Part shown: piece by piece, positions 7,593 to 17,128 of the stretch | How the letters are laid out: each line of letters begins with the position of its first letter | Position numbering within the stretch: the stretch's first letter is position 1 | Origin: Tropicibacter sp. R16_0 | GTDB taxonomy: Bacteria > Pseudomonadota > Alphaproteobacteria > Rhodobacterales > Rhodobacteraceae | NCBI RefSeq assembly: GCF_017743935.1 | Contig: NZ_JAGHRE010000002.1 | Location: 186,001-250,000 of the forward strand | Direction: 5' to 3' | Length of the DNA: 64,000 bases | Translations under genes and position numbers: made by a program | Notes under the pieces: model-generated | The model's database searches: none | What the model saw: the letters and a program-made list of their open reading frames with translations, nothing else | Told to the model about the DNA's origin: nothing

Positions 7593-9062
7593 ATGACTGC
7601 TTTTGACCAATTGATGGCCTTTCAACGCGACACATCTGCCCTGGGGCAGATCGCCGGGCGTCTGGGCTGGGATCAAGAAACAGTCATGCCAAGGGGCGCC
7701 GCGGGTCAGCGTGGACAGGAAATGGCCGCGATCGAGGCGGTTCTGCACGCTCGCAAATCCGACCCGCGCGTCGCCGACTGGCTGGAGACCGCCGAGGCCC
7801 CGGACGAGGCCGGGACCGCGCAGTTGCGCGAGATCCGCCGGGCTTATGAGCGTGCTCAGAAAGTGCCTGCCGATCTGGCCAAGAAGCTGGCGCAGGTGAC
7901 GTCCGAGGCGCAAGGCAAGTGGGCACAGGCCCGCGCCGATGAAGACGTGGCTGCCTTCCTGCCGGTTCTTGAAGAGGTGGTGGCGCTGAGACGTGAAGAG
8001 GGGGCGGCGCTTGCCAATGGCGGTGACGTTTATGACGCGCTAGTCGAGGATTATGAGCCTTACACCACCAGTGACGAGATCGCCGCGATCTTTGATGCGA
8101 TGCGCCCCCGCCTGGTGGCGCTGCGCGCGGCCATCTTGGATAAACCAATGCCCAAGGGCGTCAGCGGAACCTTTGATGAAGCGACGCAAATGCAGCTCAC
8201 GCAAAAGCTGGCGCAGGCGTTTGGCTATGACATGAACCGGGGTCGGGTGGACAAGGCCGTTCACCCCTTCAGCTCGGGCAGTGGGTCCGACGTCCGCATC
8301 ACCACGCGCACCAGCCCCACGGACCCGTTTAACTGCTTCTATTCCACCATTCACGAGGTCGGCCACGCCGCCTATGAGCAGGGCATTGACCAGTCGTTTC
8401 AACTCACCCCGCTGGGGCGTGGCGTTTCGATGGGTGTGCATGAAAGCCAAAGCCGGATCTACGAAAACCAGCTCGGCCGCTCGCGCGCCTTTACCGGCTG
8501 GCTGTTTGAGCAGATGAAAGAAGCCTTTGGCGACTTTGGCCTGGAAACCGCAGATGAGTTCTATGCCGCTGTCAACCGTGTTCAGAACGGCTATATCCGG
8601 ACCGAAGCAGATGAGGTGCAGTACAACCTGCACATCATGTTGCGGTTTGATCTGGAGCGCGCCTTGATGCGCGGCGATCTGAAGGTGGCCGACATCGAGG
8701 CTGCTTGGAATGATCGCTTCAAGGCGGATTTCGGCTATGATGTCGACCGGCCGTCAAACGGGTGTCTGCAGGATGTGCATTGGTCTGTTGGCCTGTTTGG
8801 GTACTTCCCAACCTATTCGCTTGGCAACGTCTATGCGGGCTGCCTGTATGAGGCGCTGCGCGATGCAGTTCCAAATCTGGACGCCCAACTGGCTCAGGGT
8901 GACACATCCGGGGCAACCGGCTGGTTGCGCGAGAATTTGCAGCGCCATGGCAGCCTCTATGCGCCGCGCGACGTGATCGAGCGGGCCAGTGGCAAGGCCC
9001 CGGGACCGGATGCGTTGCTGAGCTACATCGAACGAAAATTTGGCGGCATCTACGGGCTGTGA
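7593..9062 (+). CDS. Carboxypeptidase Taq (peptidase family M32)
   Basis: This 489-residue cytosolic metallo-carboxypeptidase has the zinc motif HEVGH at His254-His258 with catalytic Glu255. The downstream HESQSR segment supplies the third zinc ligand Glu284, as in thermostable carboxypeptidase 1. It trims C-terminal amino acids broadly from peptides. The substrate-binding stretch TRTSPTDPFNCFYSTIHE and the late ADEVQYNLHIMLRFDLE are also typical. Length matches the family (about 490-510). The start lies 6 bases after the ctaA stop and the two genes are probably cotranscribed, with GAGGATAA as ribosome binding site. Confidence 0.95.
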   Translation: MTAFDQLMAFQRDTSALGQIAGRLGWDQETVMPRGAAGQRGQEMAAIEAVLHARKSDPRVADWLETAEAPDEAGTAQLREIRRAYERAQKVPADLAKKLAQVTSEAQGKWAQARADEDVAAFLPVLEEVVALRREEGAALANGGDVYDALVEDYEPYTTSDEIAAIFDAMRPRLVALRAAILDKPMPKGVSGTFDEATQMQLTQKLAQAFGYDMNRGRVDKAVHPFSSGSGSDVRITTRTSPTDPFNCFYSTIHEVGHAAYEQGIDQSFQLTPLGRGVSMGVHESQSRIYENQLGRSRAFTGWLFEQMKEAFGDFGLETADEFYAAVNRVQNGYIRTEADEVQYNLHIMLRFDLERALMRGDLKVADIEAAWNDRFKADFGYDVDRPSNGCLQDVHWSVGLFGYFPTYSLGNVYAGCLYEALRDAVPNLDAQLAQGDTSGATGWLRENLQRHGSLYAPRDVIERASGKAPGPDALLSYIERKFGGIYGL

Positions 9063-9141
9063 CGTCGAAAACCGGTCTCAATCGTGCCCCAATGTTGTGA
9101 TTGCCTGCGCTGGACCCTAACCGGAACAGCGGCAGGCAAAC

Positions 9142-10341
9142 ATGGGCCACGCGTTAGATAGATTTGAAACACAAACTTTGTTCCGGCTCGACACGGGCCG
9201 GGCGTTTGACCATGTTCGCCCGATTTTCGAGCGGGTGCATGCCGCCGATGCTGATGCTGGCGTTCACCTGAGTTGGCCCTGGCTGCGGAGCTTGCTTCAT
9301 GACTACCCTGGCCGTTGTCGCATCTATGCCCTTTCGCCAACAGGCAGGATCCGGGATGCGCGCGCCTTTCTGCCCCTGCGCCGCGACCTGCATTGGAGCG
9401 AGACGCGGCAGGAATTTGTAACCCGCTATGCCGCAATGGGGATGCTCAACATCGCGGATTACACCGGCTTTGTGTGTTCCGATGACGCCGTGATCGGCGC
9501 CTTTGCGCAGGCGCTTCAAGCCGAACCCTGGGCGCGATTGTCGCTGAGGTTCGAGGCCACCGGCCGCCGCGCCCGCAGCCTTGCAGCCGGTTTCGATCCG
9601 GCCGAGGTCGCTGTCAAATGGCCAGGCAGCCACTCCTCCAACGGCTCAATTGATAACCTTCTTTGCCCGCGGATTGCAGTGCCCAAAACACCCCAGGACT
9701 ATGTCGCGCAGCTCAGCAAGAAGATGCGCAAGAAGTACCGCCGCGCTCAACGACAAGCCGATGGCATGGGGGCCAAGATGCACCTGTCCGCGCCGCATCA
9801 GCAGGCCGCGCATCTGGCGCTGATCCTGGAGCAGTGGTCAAACTTCTGGAACGGAAAGAAACCTGACGAGAGTATACGCCGACTCAAGGCGCGCTATCAT
9901 GAGCATCTGATCCGTGCGATGCAGATGGGGAACCTGCAGCTGATCACCCTTTGGGCCGGGGATCATTTCCTCGGCGGAACTGCCAATTTGATCGACCGTG
10001 AATTGGCGATCCTGCACAGCGTTGCCGAAGGGCGCGATGACACGGCCGGTGTGGACGTTGGCATTCTGCTGAGCGTCGAGATGGTGACGCGCGCCGCGCA
10101 AATGCGGATGGCCTGGGTTGACCTGGGTCACGGCGACTACGACTACAAATATCGCTTAGGCGCTCAGGACCGCAGCGTGAGCTACCTGACCCTTCGACGC
10201 CGCAGCCGATCTCGGGCCATGCAATTTGATCCGGCCATGTCACCCTTTGCCGTCAAAGCCACGCGAGAATTCATTCGTGCTCAAGATCCGGACAAGGCGC
10301 GTGCGGCGATGGCGCAATTGCGGCGACATGCTTTGGGATAA
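9142..10341 (+). CDS. GNAT-fold acyltransferase (FemAB/acetyltransferase_6-like)
   Basis: This 399-residue protein resembles the large GNAT proteins with a C-terminal acetyltransferase_6 domain, related to FemAB and to proteins of exopolysaccharide or cellulose clusters. Relevant parts are the basic SKKMRKKYRRAQRQ helix near residues 193-206 and the core strand region LQLITLWAGDHFLGGTANLIDRELAILHSVAEG near 256-288, ending YDYKYRLGAQ. No signal peptide is present, so it is probably cytoplasmic. The substrate is unknown, and no polysaccharide genes lie beside it. The family call rests on overall pattern rather than a catalytic residue I can identify. Confidence 0.65.
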   Translation: MGHALDRFETQTLFRLDTGRAFDHVRPIFERVHAADADAGVHLSWPWLRSLLHDYPGRCRIYALSPTGRIRDARAFLPLRRDLHWSETRQEFVTRYAAMGMLNIADYTGFVCSDDAVIGAFAQALQAEPWARLSLRFEATGRRARSLAAGFDPAEVAVKWPGSHSSNGSIDNLLCPRIAVPKTPQDYVAQLSKKMRKKYRRAQRQADGMGAKMHLSAPHQQAAHLALILEQWSNFWNGKKPDESIRRLKARYHEHLIRAMQMGNLQLITLWAGDHFLGGTANLIDRELAILHSVAEGRDDTAGVDVGILLSVEMVTRAAQMRMAWVDLGHGDYDYKYRLGAQDRSVSYLTLRRRSRSRAMQFDPAMSPFAVKATREFIRAQDPDKARAAMAQLRRHALG

Positions 10342-10357
10342 CAACTTTCCTGCAATG

Positions 10358-10474
10358 GAACGCCTGCGTTCCGCGGTGCTGCGCCGAGCGGCAAGCGAGG
10401 CGCTCGGCCCAACGGGAGGAAGTGCCCTGTCAGGGCACCGACGACGGGCGGGAGTACCCCCGGCAACTGTGATG
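10358..10474. repeat. Multi-hairpin intergenic element (possible dispersed repeat or structured RNA)
   Basis: The 236-base gap before gyrA holds a run of inverted repeats. These are GAACGC/GCGTTC at 10358-10371, GCCGAGCG/CGCTCGGC at 10383-10408, a 17-base palindrome GTGCCCTGTCAGGGCAC at 10422-10438, and a C/G-rich imperfect hairpin around 10444-10462. Between them sits AACGGGAGGAAG. It is not protein-like in any frame. Such compact hairpin trains often turn out to be dispersed intergenic repeats in Roseobacter genomes, but only one copy is present here. Confidence 0.5.
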
Positions 10475-10516
10475 TGACCCCAAGGCGCCCTATGGGGTTT
10501 GGCGCCTACGGTAAAC

Positions 10517-10552
10517 AAAAAAAACCCGCCCCTGCGTTGCGCAGGCGCGGGC
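10517..10552 (-). terminator. Rho-independent terminator of gyrA
   Basis: Read on the minus strand this is a GC-rich stem (GCCCGCGCCTGCG paired imperfectly with CGCAGGGGCGGG, loop CAA) followed by eight Ts. It begins about 25 bases after the gyrA stop. Confidence 0.9.
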
Positions 10553-10577
10553 TCGATCCTTTTTGGTGACAGATAGT

Positions 10578-13307
10578 TCAGGCTTCGCCGTCTTCTTCTT
10601 CACCTTGATCCGCGATCCAGGCCACGCTGACGACGCTTTCGCCCTTGCCGGTGTTGAACACCTTGACGCCACCGGCGCTGCGCGAGCGGAATGAGATGCC
10701 ATCGACCGGCACACGGATCGACTGACCTTTGGATGTCGCCAGCATGATCTGGTCGTCAATTTCGACCGGGAAGGACGCGATCAACGCACCGCCGCGCATC
10801 GCCTTGTCCATCGCCGCAACGCCCATGCCACCACGGCCCCGGACAGGGTAATCATGGCTGGAGCTCAGCTTGCCCGAGCCGCCCTCGGTGATGGTCAGGA
10901 TCAGGTTTTCAGCGGCTGACATTTCGGCATAACGCTCTTGGCTGATCGTGGCCATGGCATTGCCTTCTTCGTCCGAACCTTCAGCATCGTCGGCCAGTCC
11001 GGCCACGGCACGGCGCATCTTGAGATAGGCGGCCCGCTCGTCCGAGGTTGCCTCGAAGTGACGGATCACCGACATCGACACGACGCGGTCATCGCCGTTC
11101 AGCTTGATGCCACGCACACCGGTCGACTTGCGGCCCTTGAACACGCGCACATCAGTGGTCTGGAAGCGGATCGCGCGGCCGGAGTTGGTGACCAGCATCA
11201 CATCGTCATCCTCAGAGCAGATGCGTGCGTTGACCAGTTCCACCTCTTCCGGCAGGTCCATGGCGATCTTGCCGTTGCGTTTGACGTTGGTGAAATCACT
11301 GAGCGCATTGCGGCGCACGTCACCGGCGCTGGTGGCGAACACGATCTGCAGGTTCTCCCACTCGTCCTCGGGCACATCAACCGGCATGATCGCCGCGATG
11401 GAGACGCCTGTAGGAATGGGCAGGATGTTGACGATGGCCTTGCCCTTGCCTGTGCGGCCCGATTGGGGCAGGCGCCAAGTCTTGAGTTTGTAGACCATCC
11501 CATCCGTGGTGAAGAACAGAAGCTGCGTATGGGTATTGGCCACGAAGAGGGTGGTGACCACGTCCTCTTCCTTGGTCTGCATGCCCGACAGCCCTTTGCC
11601 ACCGCGCTTTTGCGCGCGGAAATCGGCCAGTGGGGTCCGCTTGATATAGCCGCCCGAGGTCACGGTCACGACCATGTCCTCACGTTCGATCAGATCCTCG
11701 TCTTCCATATCGCCGGACCAGTCGACGATCTCGGTTCGACGCGGGACGGCGAACTGTTCACGCACGCTGCGCAGCTCATCGCCGATGATCGACATGATGC
11801 GTTCGCGCGACGACAGAATATCCAGATATTCCTGGATCTTGGCAGCCAGTTCTTCCAGCTCGTCGGTGACCTCTTTCACGCCGATCTGGGTCAGACGCTG
11901 AAGGCGCAGTTCCAGAATGGCGCGGGCCTGAACTTCGGTCAGGTTGTAGGTGCCATCGTCGTTCATTTTTGACAGTGGATCGTCGATCAGGCGCAGATAG
12001 CTTTCGATCTCGGCCGCGGGCCAGCGACGGGTCATCAGCTTTTCGCGCGCCTCGGCAGCGTCCGCCGACGAGCGGATGGTGGCGACAACTTCGTCCACGT
12101 TGGAAACAGCGACGGCCAAACCACACAGGATATGGCTGCGTTCGCGCGCCTTGCGCAGATCATAAGCCGTGCGGCGGGCCACCACGTCTTCGCGGAAGTC
12201 GATGAACGAGGTCAGGAACCGGCGCAGGGTCAGCTGCTCGGGGCGGCCGCCGTTCAGCGCCAGCATGTTGCACCCGAAAGACGTCTGCATCGGCGAGAAA
12301 CGATAGAGCTGATTCAGCACCACCTCGGGCGTTGCATCGCGTTTCAGCTCGACCACCACGCGCACGCCGCTGCGGTCGGATTCGTCCTGCACATGCGCCA
12401 CGCCTTCGATGCGTTTCTCACGCACCGCTTCGGCGATCTTTTCGATCATCGAGGCCTTGTTCACCTGGTAGGGGATCTCATCCACGATGATGGCATAACG
12501 ATCCTTGCGCAGCTCTTCGACACGGGTCTTTGCGCGGATGATGACGCTGCCGCGCCCCTCAAGATAGGCCTTGCGCGCGCCGGACCGGCCCAGCATCACA
12601 CCCCCCGTGGGGAAATCGGGGCCGGGGATGTACTCGATCAACTGTTCAGATGTCAGGTCCGGATCGTCGATCAGTGCCAGCGTGGCATCGACCACTTCGC
12701 CCAGGTTGTGGGGCGGGATGTTGGTGGCCATGCCGACGGCGATACCGCCGGCACCATTGACCAGCATGTTCGGGAACCGAGCGGGCAGGACAGTCGGTTC
12801 CTGGTCCTTACCGTCATAGTTGTCCTGGAAATCGACCGTCTCTTTTTCGATATCGGCCAGCAGCGCGGCGGCGGGCTTGTCCATGCGCACTTCGGTGTAA
12901 CGCATGGCCGCCGGGTTGTCGCCGTCCATCGAGCCAAAGTTGCCCTGACCGTCCAAGAGCGGCAGCGACATCGAGAAATCCTGCGCCATCCGCACAAGGG
13001 CGTCATAGATAGCCGAGTCACCGTGCGGGTGATACTTACCCATCACATCGCCCACCGGACGGGCCGATTTGCGATAGGCCTTGTCGTGGGTGTTGCCGGT
13101 CTCATGCATCGCATAGAGGATGCGCCGGTGCACAGGTTTCAGGCCATCGCGCAGGTCCGGGATGGCACGAGAGACGATCACCGACATCGCATAGTCAAGA
13201 TACGAGGTCTTCATCTCGGATTCGATGGATACCGTCGGCCCGTCGTAGGTGGGGCGCTCGGGTGGTGTATCGTCCATGTTTTCAGGGGTTTCTGGCGTGT
13301 CGCTCAC
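10578..13307 (-). CDS. gyrA: DNA gyrase subunit A
   Basis: GyrA is the breakage-reunion subunit of the A2B2 gyrase that introduces negative supercoils. The 909-residue protein has the catalytic tyrosine in AAMRYTE (Tyr137). The quinolone-determining region [13 protein letters not shown] carries Ser98 and Asp102, the quinolone-sensitive residues. The GyrA box is QKRGGKG, at the start of the C-terminal beta-pinwheel, and the tail is acidic (GEEEDGEA). The start is a GTG (GTG AGC GAC). The gene stands alone, as is usual in alphaproteobacteria, and has a strong terminator. The presence of a GyrA box marks it as gyrase rather than ParC. Confidence 0.98.
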   Translation of the reverse strand: MSDTPETPENMDDTPPERPTYDGPTVSIESEMKTSYLDYAMSVIVSRAIPDLRDGLKPVHRRILYAMHETGNTHDKAYRKSARPVGDVMGKYHPHGDSAIYDALVRMAQDFSMSLPLLDGQGNFGSMDGDNPAAMRYTEVRMDKPAAALLADIEKETVDFQDNYDGKDQEPTVLPARFPNMLVNGAGGIAVGMATNIPPHNLGEVVDATLALIDDPDLTSEQLIEYIPGPDFPTGGVMLGRSGARKAYLEGRGSVIIRAKTRVEELRKDRYAIIVDEIPYQVNKASMIEKIAEAVREKRIEGVAHVQDESDRSGVRVVVELKRDATPEVVLNQLYRFSPMQTSFGCNMLALNGGRPEQLTLRRFLTSFIDFREDVVARRTAYDLRKARERSHILCGLAVAVSNVDEVVATIRSSADAAEAREKLMTRRWPAAEIESYLRLIDDPLSKMNDDGTYNLTEVQARAILELRLQRLTQIGVKEVTDELEELAAKIQEYLDILSSRERIMSIIGDELRSVREQFAVPRRTEIVDWSGDMEDEDLIEREDMVVTVTSGGYIKRTPLADFRAQKRGGKGLSGMQTKEEDVVTTLFVANTHTQLLFFTTDGMVYKLKTWRLPQSGRTGKGKAIVNILPIPTGVSIAAIMPVDVPEDEWENLQIVFATSAGDVRRNALSDFTNVKRNGKIAMDLPEEVELVNARICSEDDDVMLVTNSGRAIRFQTTDVRVFKGRKSTGVRGIKLNGDDRVVSMSVIRHFEATSDERAAYLKMRRAVAGLADDAEGSDEEGNAMATISQERYAEMSAAENLILTITEGGSGKLSSSHDYPVRGRGGMGVAAMDKAMRGGALIASFPVEIDDQIMLATSKGQSIRVPVDGISFRSRSAGGVKVFNTGKGESVVSVAWIADQGEEEDGEA

Positions 13308-13349
13308 GTAAACTGCCCGATCTTTGTCCAGGGTCTATATATTGTGTGT

Positions 13350-13365
13350 GCATCTTATCAGATGC
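13350..13365. promoter_or_regulatory. Inverted repeat upstream of gyrA
   Basis: GCATCT-TATC-AGATGC is a 6-base-arm inverted repeat 43 bases before the gyrA GTG, next to a TATATAG-like AT-rich stretch on the minus strand that could be the -10 region. It may be an operator or the start of the leader; no family is recognised. Confidence 0.3.
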
Positions 13366-13499
13366 GGCATATCAGGTGCAAGCAAGCTGCTCACAGAGCT
13401 GTCAGAAATCCGTCACGAAACGATAACGCATTGTTTTTGTACGTCATTAACCAATCCCGTGCTAAGGTGAAGAGACCGAACCAGAAATGGAGGTCAAGA

Positions 13500-13769
13500 A
13501 TGGAGCAGAGCGAAACGGAACTGATGCTCAAAGGGTATGGGCTGACGACAGCAGAATTCTTCTATCACATGCCCGATTACATACACGTCCTGAACACATT
13601 CGTCTGGCAGGACTACGATCTGGCCCCGGATCATCCGAAACTGTTCAAATTTGTGGAATTCTGGCAGCGAGAGATCGAAGGCCCGCTGCATTCCGTGCGC
13701 TTCACCCACCGCAAGATGATTTCTCCGGGCGAATGGCGCAATGTCGTTGGAGAGTTTCGGTTGAATTGA
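13500..13769 (+). CDS. usg: Usg family protein
   Basis: This 89-residue protein begins MEQSETELMLKGYGLTTAEF and contains YHMPDYIHVLNTFVWQDYDLAPDHPKL, which I recognise as the Usg family of alphaproteobacteria. The family name comes from a trp-linked gene, but the molecular function is not established. The ATG at 13500 has a good ribosome binding site (GGAGG six bases upstream). The same frame remains open far upstream only as antisense of gyrA. The protein is predicted to be soluble and cytoplasmic. It is a single-gene unit diverging from gyrA. Confidence 0.85.
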   Translation: MEQSETELMLKGYGLTTAEFFYHMPDYIHVLNTFVWQDYDLAPDHPKLFKFVEFWQREIEGPLHSVRFTHRKMISPGEWRNVVGEFRLN

Positions 13770-13844
13770 CCGGCGACAGGCCAAGATTGTTTTGATCAAA
13801 GCATCGGGGCATAGTCCAATCGCGCTTTGGATTGGGGGGAAGCC

Positions 13845-14540
13845 ATGCTGCGAATTGGACTTGTTACGGTTCTGGTCTTTTGGGCTGGCACGGCGACGGC
13901 CGAGAAACTGTGGGACAAGGTCAAAAAGGGCGCGGAAAGCGCCGCAGAAGCCGTTGGTGAAGGCGCTCAATCTGTAGGAAGCGCCGTAGAGCAGGGCGCC
14001 AAGGTGGTTGGTGAAACCGTGGATTCAACGACCGAGTTGGTCAGCAACGAAGACACGCCAGAAGCAACACGGGCCAGGCTTGACGCCATGTCAGAGCAAA
14101 TCCTGGCTCAATTGCTGGCGGAAAACCCTGATGCGCGTCAGTTGTTTGACCAAAGTGCGGGCTATGCAGCATTTGATAGCCGAAAGGTGACCGTGTTCCC
14201 GGTAAGCGCCGGGTACGGGCGCGGGGTTGCGGTGTCCGGTTCAAATGGCGCACGAACTTATATGAACATGGGGACGGGCGGCGTCGGAGCCGCATTCGGG
14301 ATTGGTGGTTTTGTCAGCAAGTTTGTGATCATGTTCGAAACGCAGGCTGACTTTGATGGCTTTGTCACCAATGGATACGACGCGACTGCTGAAGCAGGGA
14401 CCATGCAAGGGCAGGAAAGCAGCAATGAAACCGTGCGTTTCATCGAGGGGCGCTCATTTTTTGTACTGGGCAAAACAGGTTGGCGAGTAAACGCCAATGC
14501 CAGCGGTACCAAATACTGGCCATCTCCGGAACTAAACTAG
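13845..14540 (+). CDS. SYLF/YSC84 lipid-binding domain protein, exported
   Basis: From ATG 13845, preceded by GGGGGGA, the protein has 231 residues. A signal peptide (MLRIGLVTVLVFWAGTATA) is followed by an Ala/Gly-rich amphipathic segment (KGAESAAEAVGEGAQSVG) around residues 25-55. The C-terminal two thirds form a YSC84/SYLF domain, with AAFDSRKVTVFPVSAGYGRGVAV, a glycine-rich GTGGVGAAFGIGGF and FETQADFDGFV. SYLF domains bind phosphoinositides or other lipids; in bacteria they are periplasmic with no fixed role. The stop lies one base from the convergent radical SAM gene's stop. Confidence 0.78.
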   Translation: MLRIGLVTVLVFWAGTATAEKLWDKVKKGAESAAEAVGEGAQSVGSAVEQGAKVVGETVDSTTELVSNEDTPEATRARLDAMSEQILAQLLAENPDARQLFDQSAGYAAFDSRKVTVFPVSAGYGRGVAVSGSNGARTYMNMGTGGVGAAFGIGGFVSKFVIMFETQADFDGFVTNGYDATAEAGTMQGQESSNETVRFIEGRSFFVLGKTGWRVNANASGTKYWPSPELN

Positions 14541-14541
14541 C

Positions 14542-15495
14542 CTACGCCGAACAACTTGCCCCACCCAAGACGCAGAACTTGGCGCAATGGGGGTGGTTCA
14601 ATTGTACATCGGCTTCGGCCTGTTCAAGAGTTTCGCCAAGTTCGAATTCAGGTGAATAGGGCAGAAGGGTACACGCCAGAACCGCCGGTTTGTCGGCGCC
14701 CTTGCGTTTGACGACCATCCGAGAGTTCGAACACATTACGGACTCCGGGCTTTTGCCCAGGATACCCCAACAGGCCGTCGTGATTTCGGGTACTTCTACC
14801 GTTTCGTCCATTTCCGGGAACAGCACGGTCTGTCCGGGGTTTTGGGCGTCGATGTCGAAGTCATGCTGGGCAAAGAAGGCCGCATAGCCTGCGCGGCTCT
14901 GAACCTCATCATGGTCCCAAAGGGTGCGGCCGGCAATGGCCATCCTGAAGCCGTGATCGCGCAGCCACTGCATACCCTCCAGCGTCTTGGCAAAGCTGCC
15001 GGTGCCGCGTTCTTCATCATGCAAGTCGGGGCGGTAGTGATCGACCGAAATGCGCAGCGTCAGCTTGGCACCATGATCGCGTTGCAACTGTAACAGCCCC
15101 TCGCGCATGGATTTGCGCATCATCGGACGCATGGCATTCGTCAGGATCAACACCTCGAACCCGCGTTCCAGCGAGGCCCGGGCCATATCGATCATCTGCG
15201 GGTTCATAAAGGGCTCGCCGCCGGTAAAGCCGATCTCGCGGATGGGCCATTTACGCTCTGCGATCTGGTCGAGATAGCTGCGCACCTCGTCCGCTGTGAT
15301 GTAGACAAGCGCGTCGTTGGTCGGGCTGCTGTCGATATAGCAATTGACGCATTGAATGTTGCACAGGGTGCCCGTGTTGAACCACAGCGTTTCCGGGTCG
15401 ACCAGCGCGACCGAGGCGCGGGTTTCTCCTTTGGCTGTCACAAAACTGTCTTCGAACTTGCCGACATTTGCGATCTGCGATCCGAGGTCTTTCAT
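14542..15495 (-). CDS. Radical SAM protein with extra C-terminal cysteine cluster
   Basis: This 317-residue enzyme has the radical SAM 4Fe-4S motif CNIQCVNC (Cys45, Cys49, Cys52), followed by the GFTGGEPF glycine motif and LTLRISVDHYRPDLHDEERG. The C-terminal third carries at least six further cysteines (ACWGI, SVMCSN, LACTLL, HCAKFCVLGGASC), resembling a SPASM or twitch auxiliary cluster domain. Such proteins modify peptides or proteins or assemble cofactors. No precursor peptide or partner gene is apparent next to it, so the substrate is unknown. AAGGTGAAAG precedes the ATG. Confidence 0.75.
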   Translation of the reverse strand: MKDLGSQIANVGKFEDSFVTAKGETRASVALVDPETLWFNTGTLCNIQCVNCYIDSSPTNDALVYITADEVRSYLDQIAERKWPIREIGFTGGEPFMNPQMIDMARASLERGFEVLILTNAMRPMMRKSMREGLLQLQRDHGAKLTLRISVDHYRPDLHDEERGTGSFAKTLEGMQWLRDHGFRMAIAGRTLWDHDEVQSRAGYAAFFAQHDFDIDAQNPGQTVLFPEMDETVEVPEITTACWGILGKSPESVMCSNSRMVVKRKGADKPAVLACTLLPYSPEFELGETLEQAEADVQLNHPHCAKFCVLGGASCSA

Positions 15496-15601
15496 GAACT
15501 TTCACCTTGCTGCTCGAGGTTTGATCTAGCCTATTTTGGGAAAGAAGTTAAAGTCGCCGATGATCGTCTGACAGACTTGTGAAGCATTGGGAATGAATAA
15601 T

Positions 15602-15616
15602 TGTTTGCGCTAACAT
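15602..15616. promoter_or_regulatory. Palindromic operator upstream of zwf (CceR-like)
   Basis: TGTTTGCGCTAACAT lies 36 bases before the zwf ATG. Its core TTTGCGCTAAC recurs in two copies upstream of gap. The shape, a LacI-type palindrome centred on GCGC, resembles the operator described for CceR, the LacI-family regulator of central carbon genes in Rhodobacter. The regulator itself is not in this window. Confidence 0.55.
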
Positions 15617-15651
15617 TGGACTTTGCCGGTAAGAGAGCTTAAGGACGGATC

Positions 15652-17118
15652 ATGGTTTCACGTGTCATCCCGGTCGATCCTTTCGACCTGATCATTTTCG
15701 GCGGCACCGGCGATCTTGCACGGCGTAAGATCTTGCCCGCCTTGTTTCGCCGGTACTGTGCGGGGCAGATCCCGCAAGAGGCGCGGATCATCGGGGCTGC
15801 GCGTCGAACACAGGATGCGGATGCCTACCGTGCGTTTGTTGCTGATGCGATCAAGGAGTTCACGACGCCGCGCCACTGCGAAGATGGCACGCTGGACGGG
15901 TTCCTGTCCTGTCTGGACTACGTGGCCGTAGACGCCCTGGGTGAGGCCGGATGGCAGGAGTTGTCGGCCAAGATCACGGGCGACCGGGTGCGGGCCTATT
16001 ACTTTTCGGTCGGACCGCGCCTGTTTGGGCCCTTGGCCCAGCGCACAAAGGCGCATGGGATGGTCAATGATCAGACCCGTATTGTGGTCGAAAAACCCTT
16101 TGGTCATGATCTGGACAGCGCCAAGGTTCTGAATGCCACGCTGGCAGATCATTTCCATGAAAGTCAGATTTATCGCATCGATCACTATCTGGGGAAAGAA
16201 ACGGTTCAGAACCTGATGGCCGTTCGGTTCGGCAACATGCTGTTCGAGCCGCTCTGGAACAGTCAGTACGTCGATCACATCCAGATCACGGTGGCCGAAA
16301 GCGTCGGTGTCGGCGGTCGCGGCGAGTATTATGATCGCGCCGGCGCCATGCGCGACATGATGCAGAACCATCTGATGCAGCTGTTGTGTCTGATCGCTAT
16401 GGAACCGCCCGCCAAGTTCGACCCGGATGCCGTGCGCGACGAAAAGCTCAAGGTGATCCGAGCCCTTGATCCGGTTGAGCCGCATCACATCGTACGCGGA
16501 CAGTATCTGGCGCGCGATGGCGAGGCCGAGGAGCACCCAAGCTATCGTGAGGCGGTGGGAAATCCGCGCAGCACCACTGAAAGCTATATCGCGCTGCGGA
16601 CCCATATCAGCAACTGGCGGTGGGCCGGAACGCCGTTTTACCTGCGCACGGGAAAACGACTGAAGGCGCGGTCGTCCGTGATCAACGTCATGTTCAAAGA
16701 TGCACCGCATTCGATCTTTGGCGCCGATGCCGGACGCCATGCCAACGTTCTGTCGATCCGATTGCAGCCGAATGAGGGCATCACCCTAAAGGTGACGATC
16801 AAGGAGCCGGGGCAGGGTGGCATGCGTCTGGTGGATGTGCCGCTGGACATGTCCTTTGCCGAAGCCTTGGGGCCCGAGGGGCAGGATCCGCCTGACGCCT
16901 ACGAGCGGTTGATCATGGACGTCGTGCGCGGCAACCAGACCCTGTTCATGCGCGGGGATGAGGTCGAGGCCGCCTGGGCCTGGACCGATCCGGTGATTGC
17001 CGGATGGGAGGCGCGCGGTGACGTGCCGAAACCTTATGAAAGCGGCAGCACGGGACCCGGCGACGCCGAGCTGTTGATCAAACGCGACGGTCGCCATTGG
17101 CAGGGGATCAACCCCTGA
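15652..17118 (+). CDS. zwf: Glucose-6-phosphate 1-dehydrogenase
   Basis: Zwf oxidises glucose 6-phosphate to 6-phosphogluconolactone with NAD(P)+, the first step of the Entner-Doudoroff and oxidative pentose phosphate routes. The 488-residue protein has the nucleotide fingerprint IIFGGTGDLARRK (residues 14-26) and the active-site signature RIDHYLGKE near residue 175, and later FYLRTGKRL. AAGGACGG provides a strong ribosome binding site. It heads a three-gene operon with pgl 10 bases and pgi 8 bases after the preceding stops. A CceR-like operator sits in its promoter region. Confidence 0.97.
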   Translation: MVSRVIPVDPFDLIIFGGTGDLARRKILPALFRRYCAGQIPQEARIIGAARRTQDADAYRAFVADAIKEFTTPRHCEDGTLDGFLSCLDYVAVDALGEAGWQELSAKITGDRVRAYYFSVGPRLFGPLAQRTKAHGMVNDQTRIVVEKPFGHDLDSAKVLNATLADHFHESQIYRIDHYLGKETVQNLMAVRFGNMLFEPLWNSQYVDHIQITVAESVGVGGRGEYYDRAGAMRDMMQNHLMQLLCLIAMEPPAKFDPDAVRDEKLKVIRALDPVEPHHIVRGQYLARDGEAEEHPSYREAVGNPRSTTESYIALRTHISNWRWAGTPFYLRTGKRLKARSSVINVMFKDAPHSIFGADAGRHANVLSIRLQPNEGITLKVTIKEPGQGGMRLVDVPLDMSFAEALGPEGQDPPDAYERLIMDVVRGNQTLFMRGDEVEAAWAWTDPVIAGWEARGDVPKPYESGSTGPGDAELLIKRDGRHWQGINP

Positions 17119-17128
17119 GAGTGAAGCT

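Noticed and set aside
12132-13499. Long upstream extension of the usg reading frame
   Set aside because: The frame before 13500 runs antisense to gyrA; only the last 89 codons match Usg and have a ribosome site.
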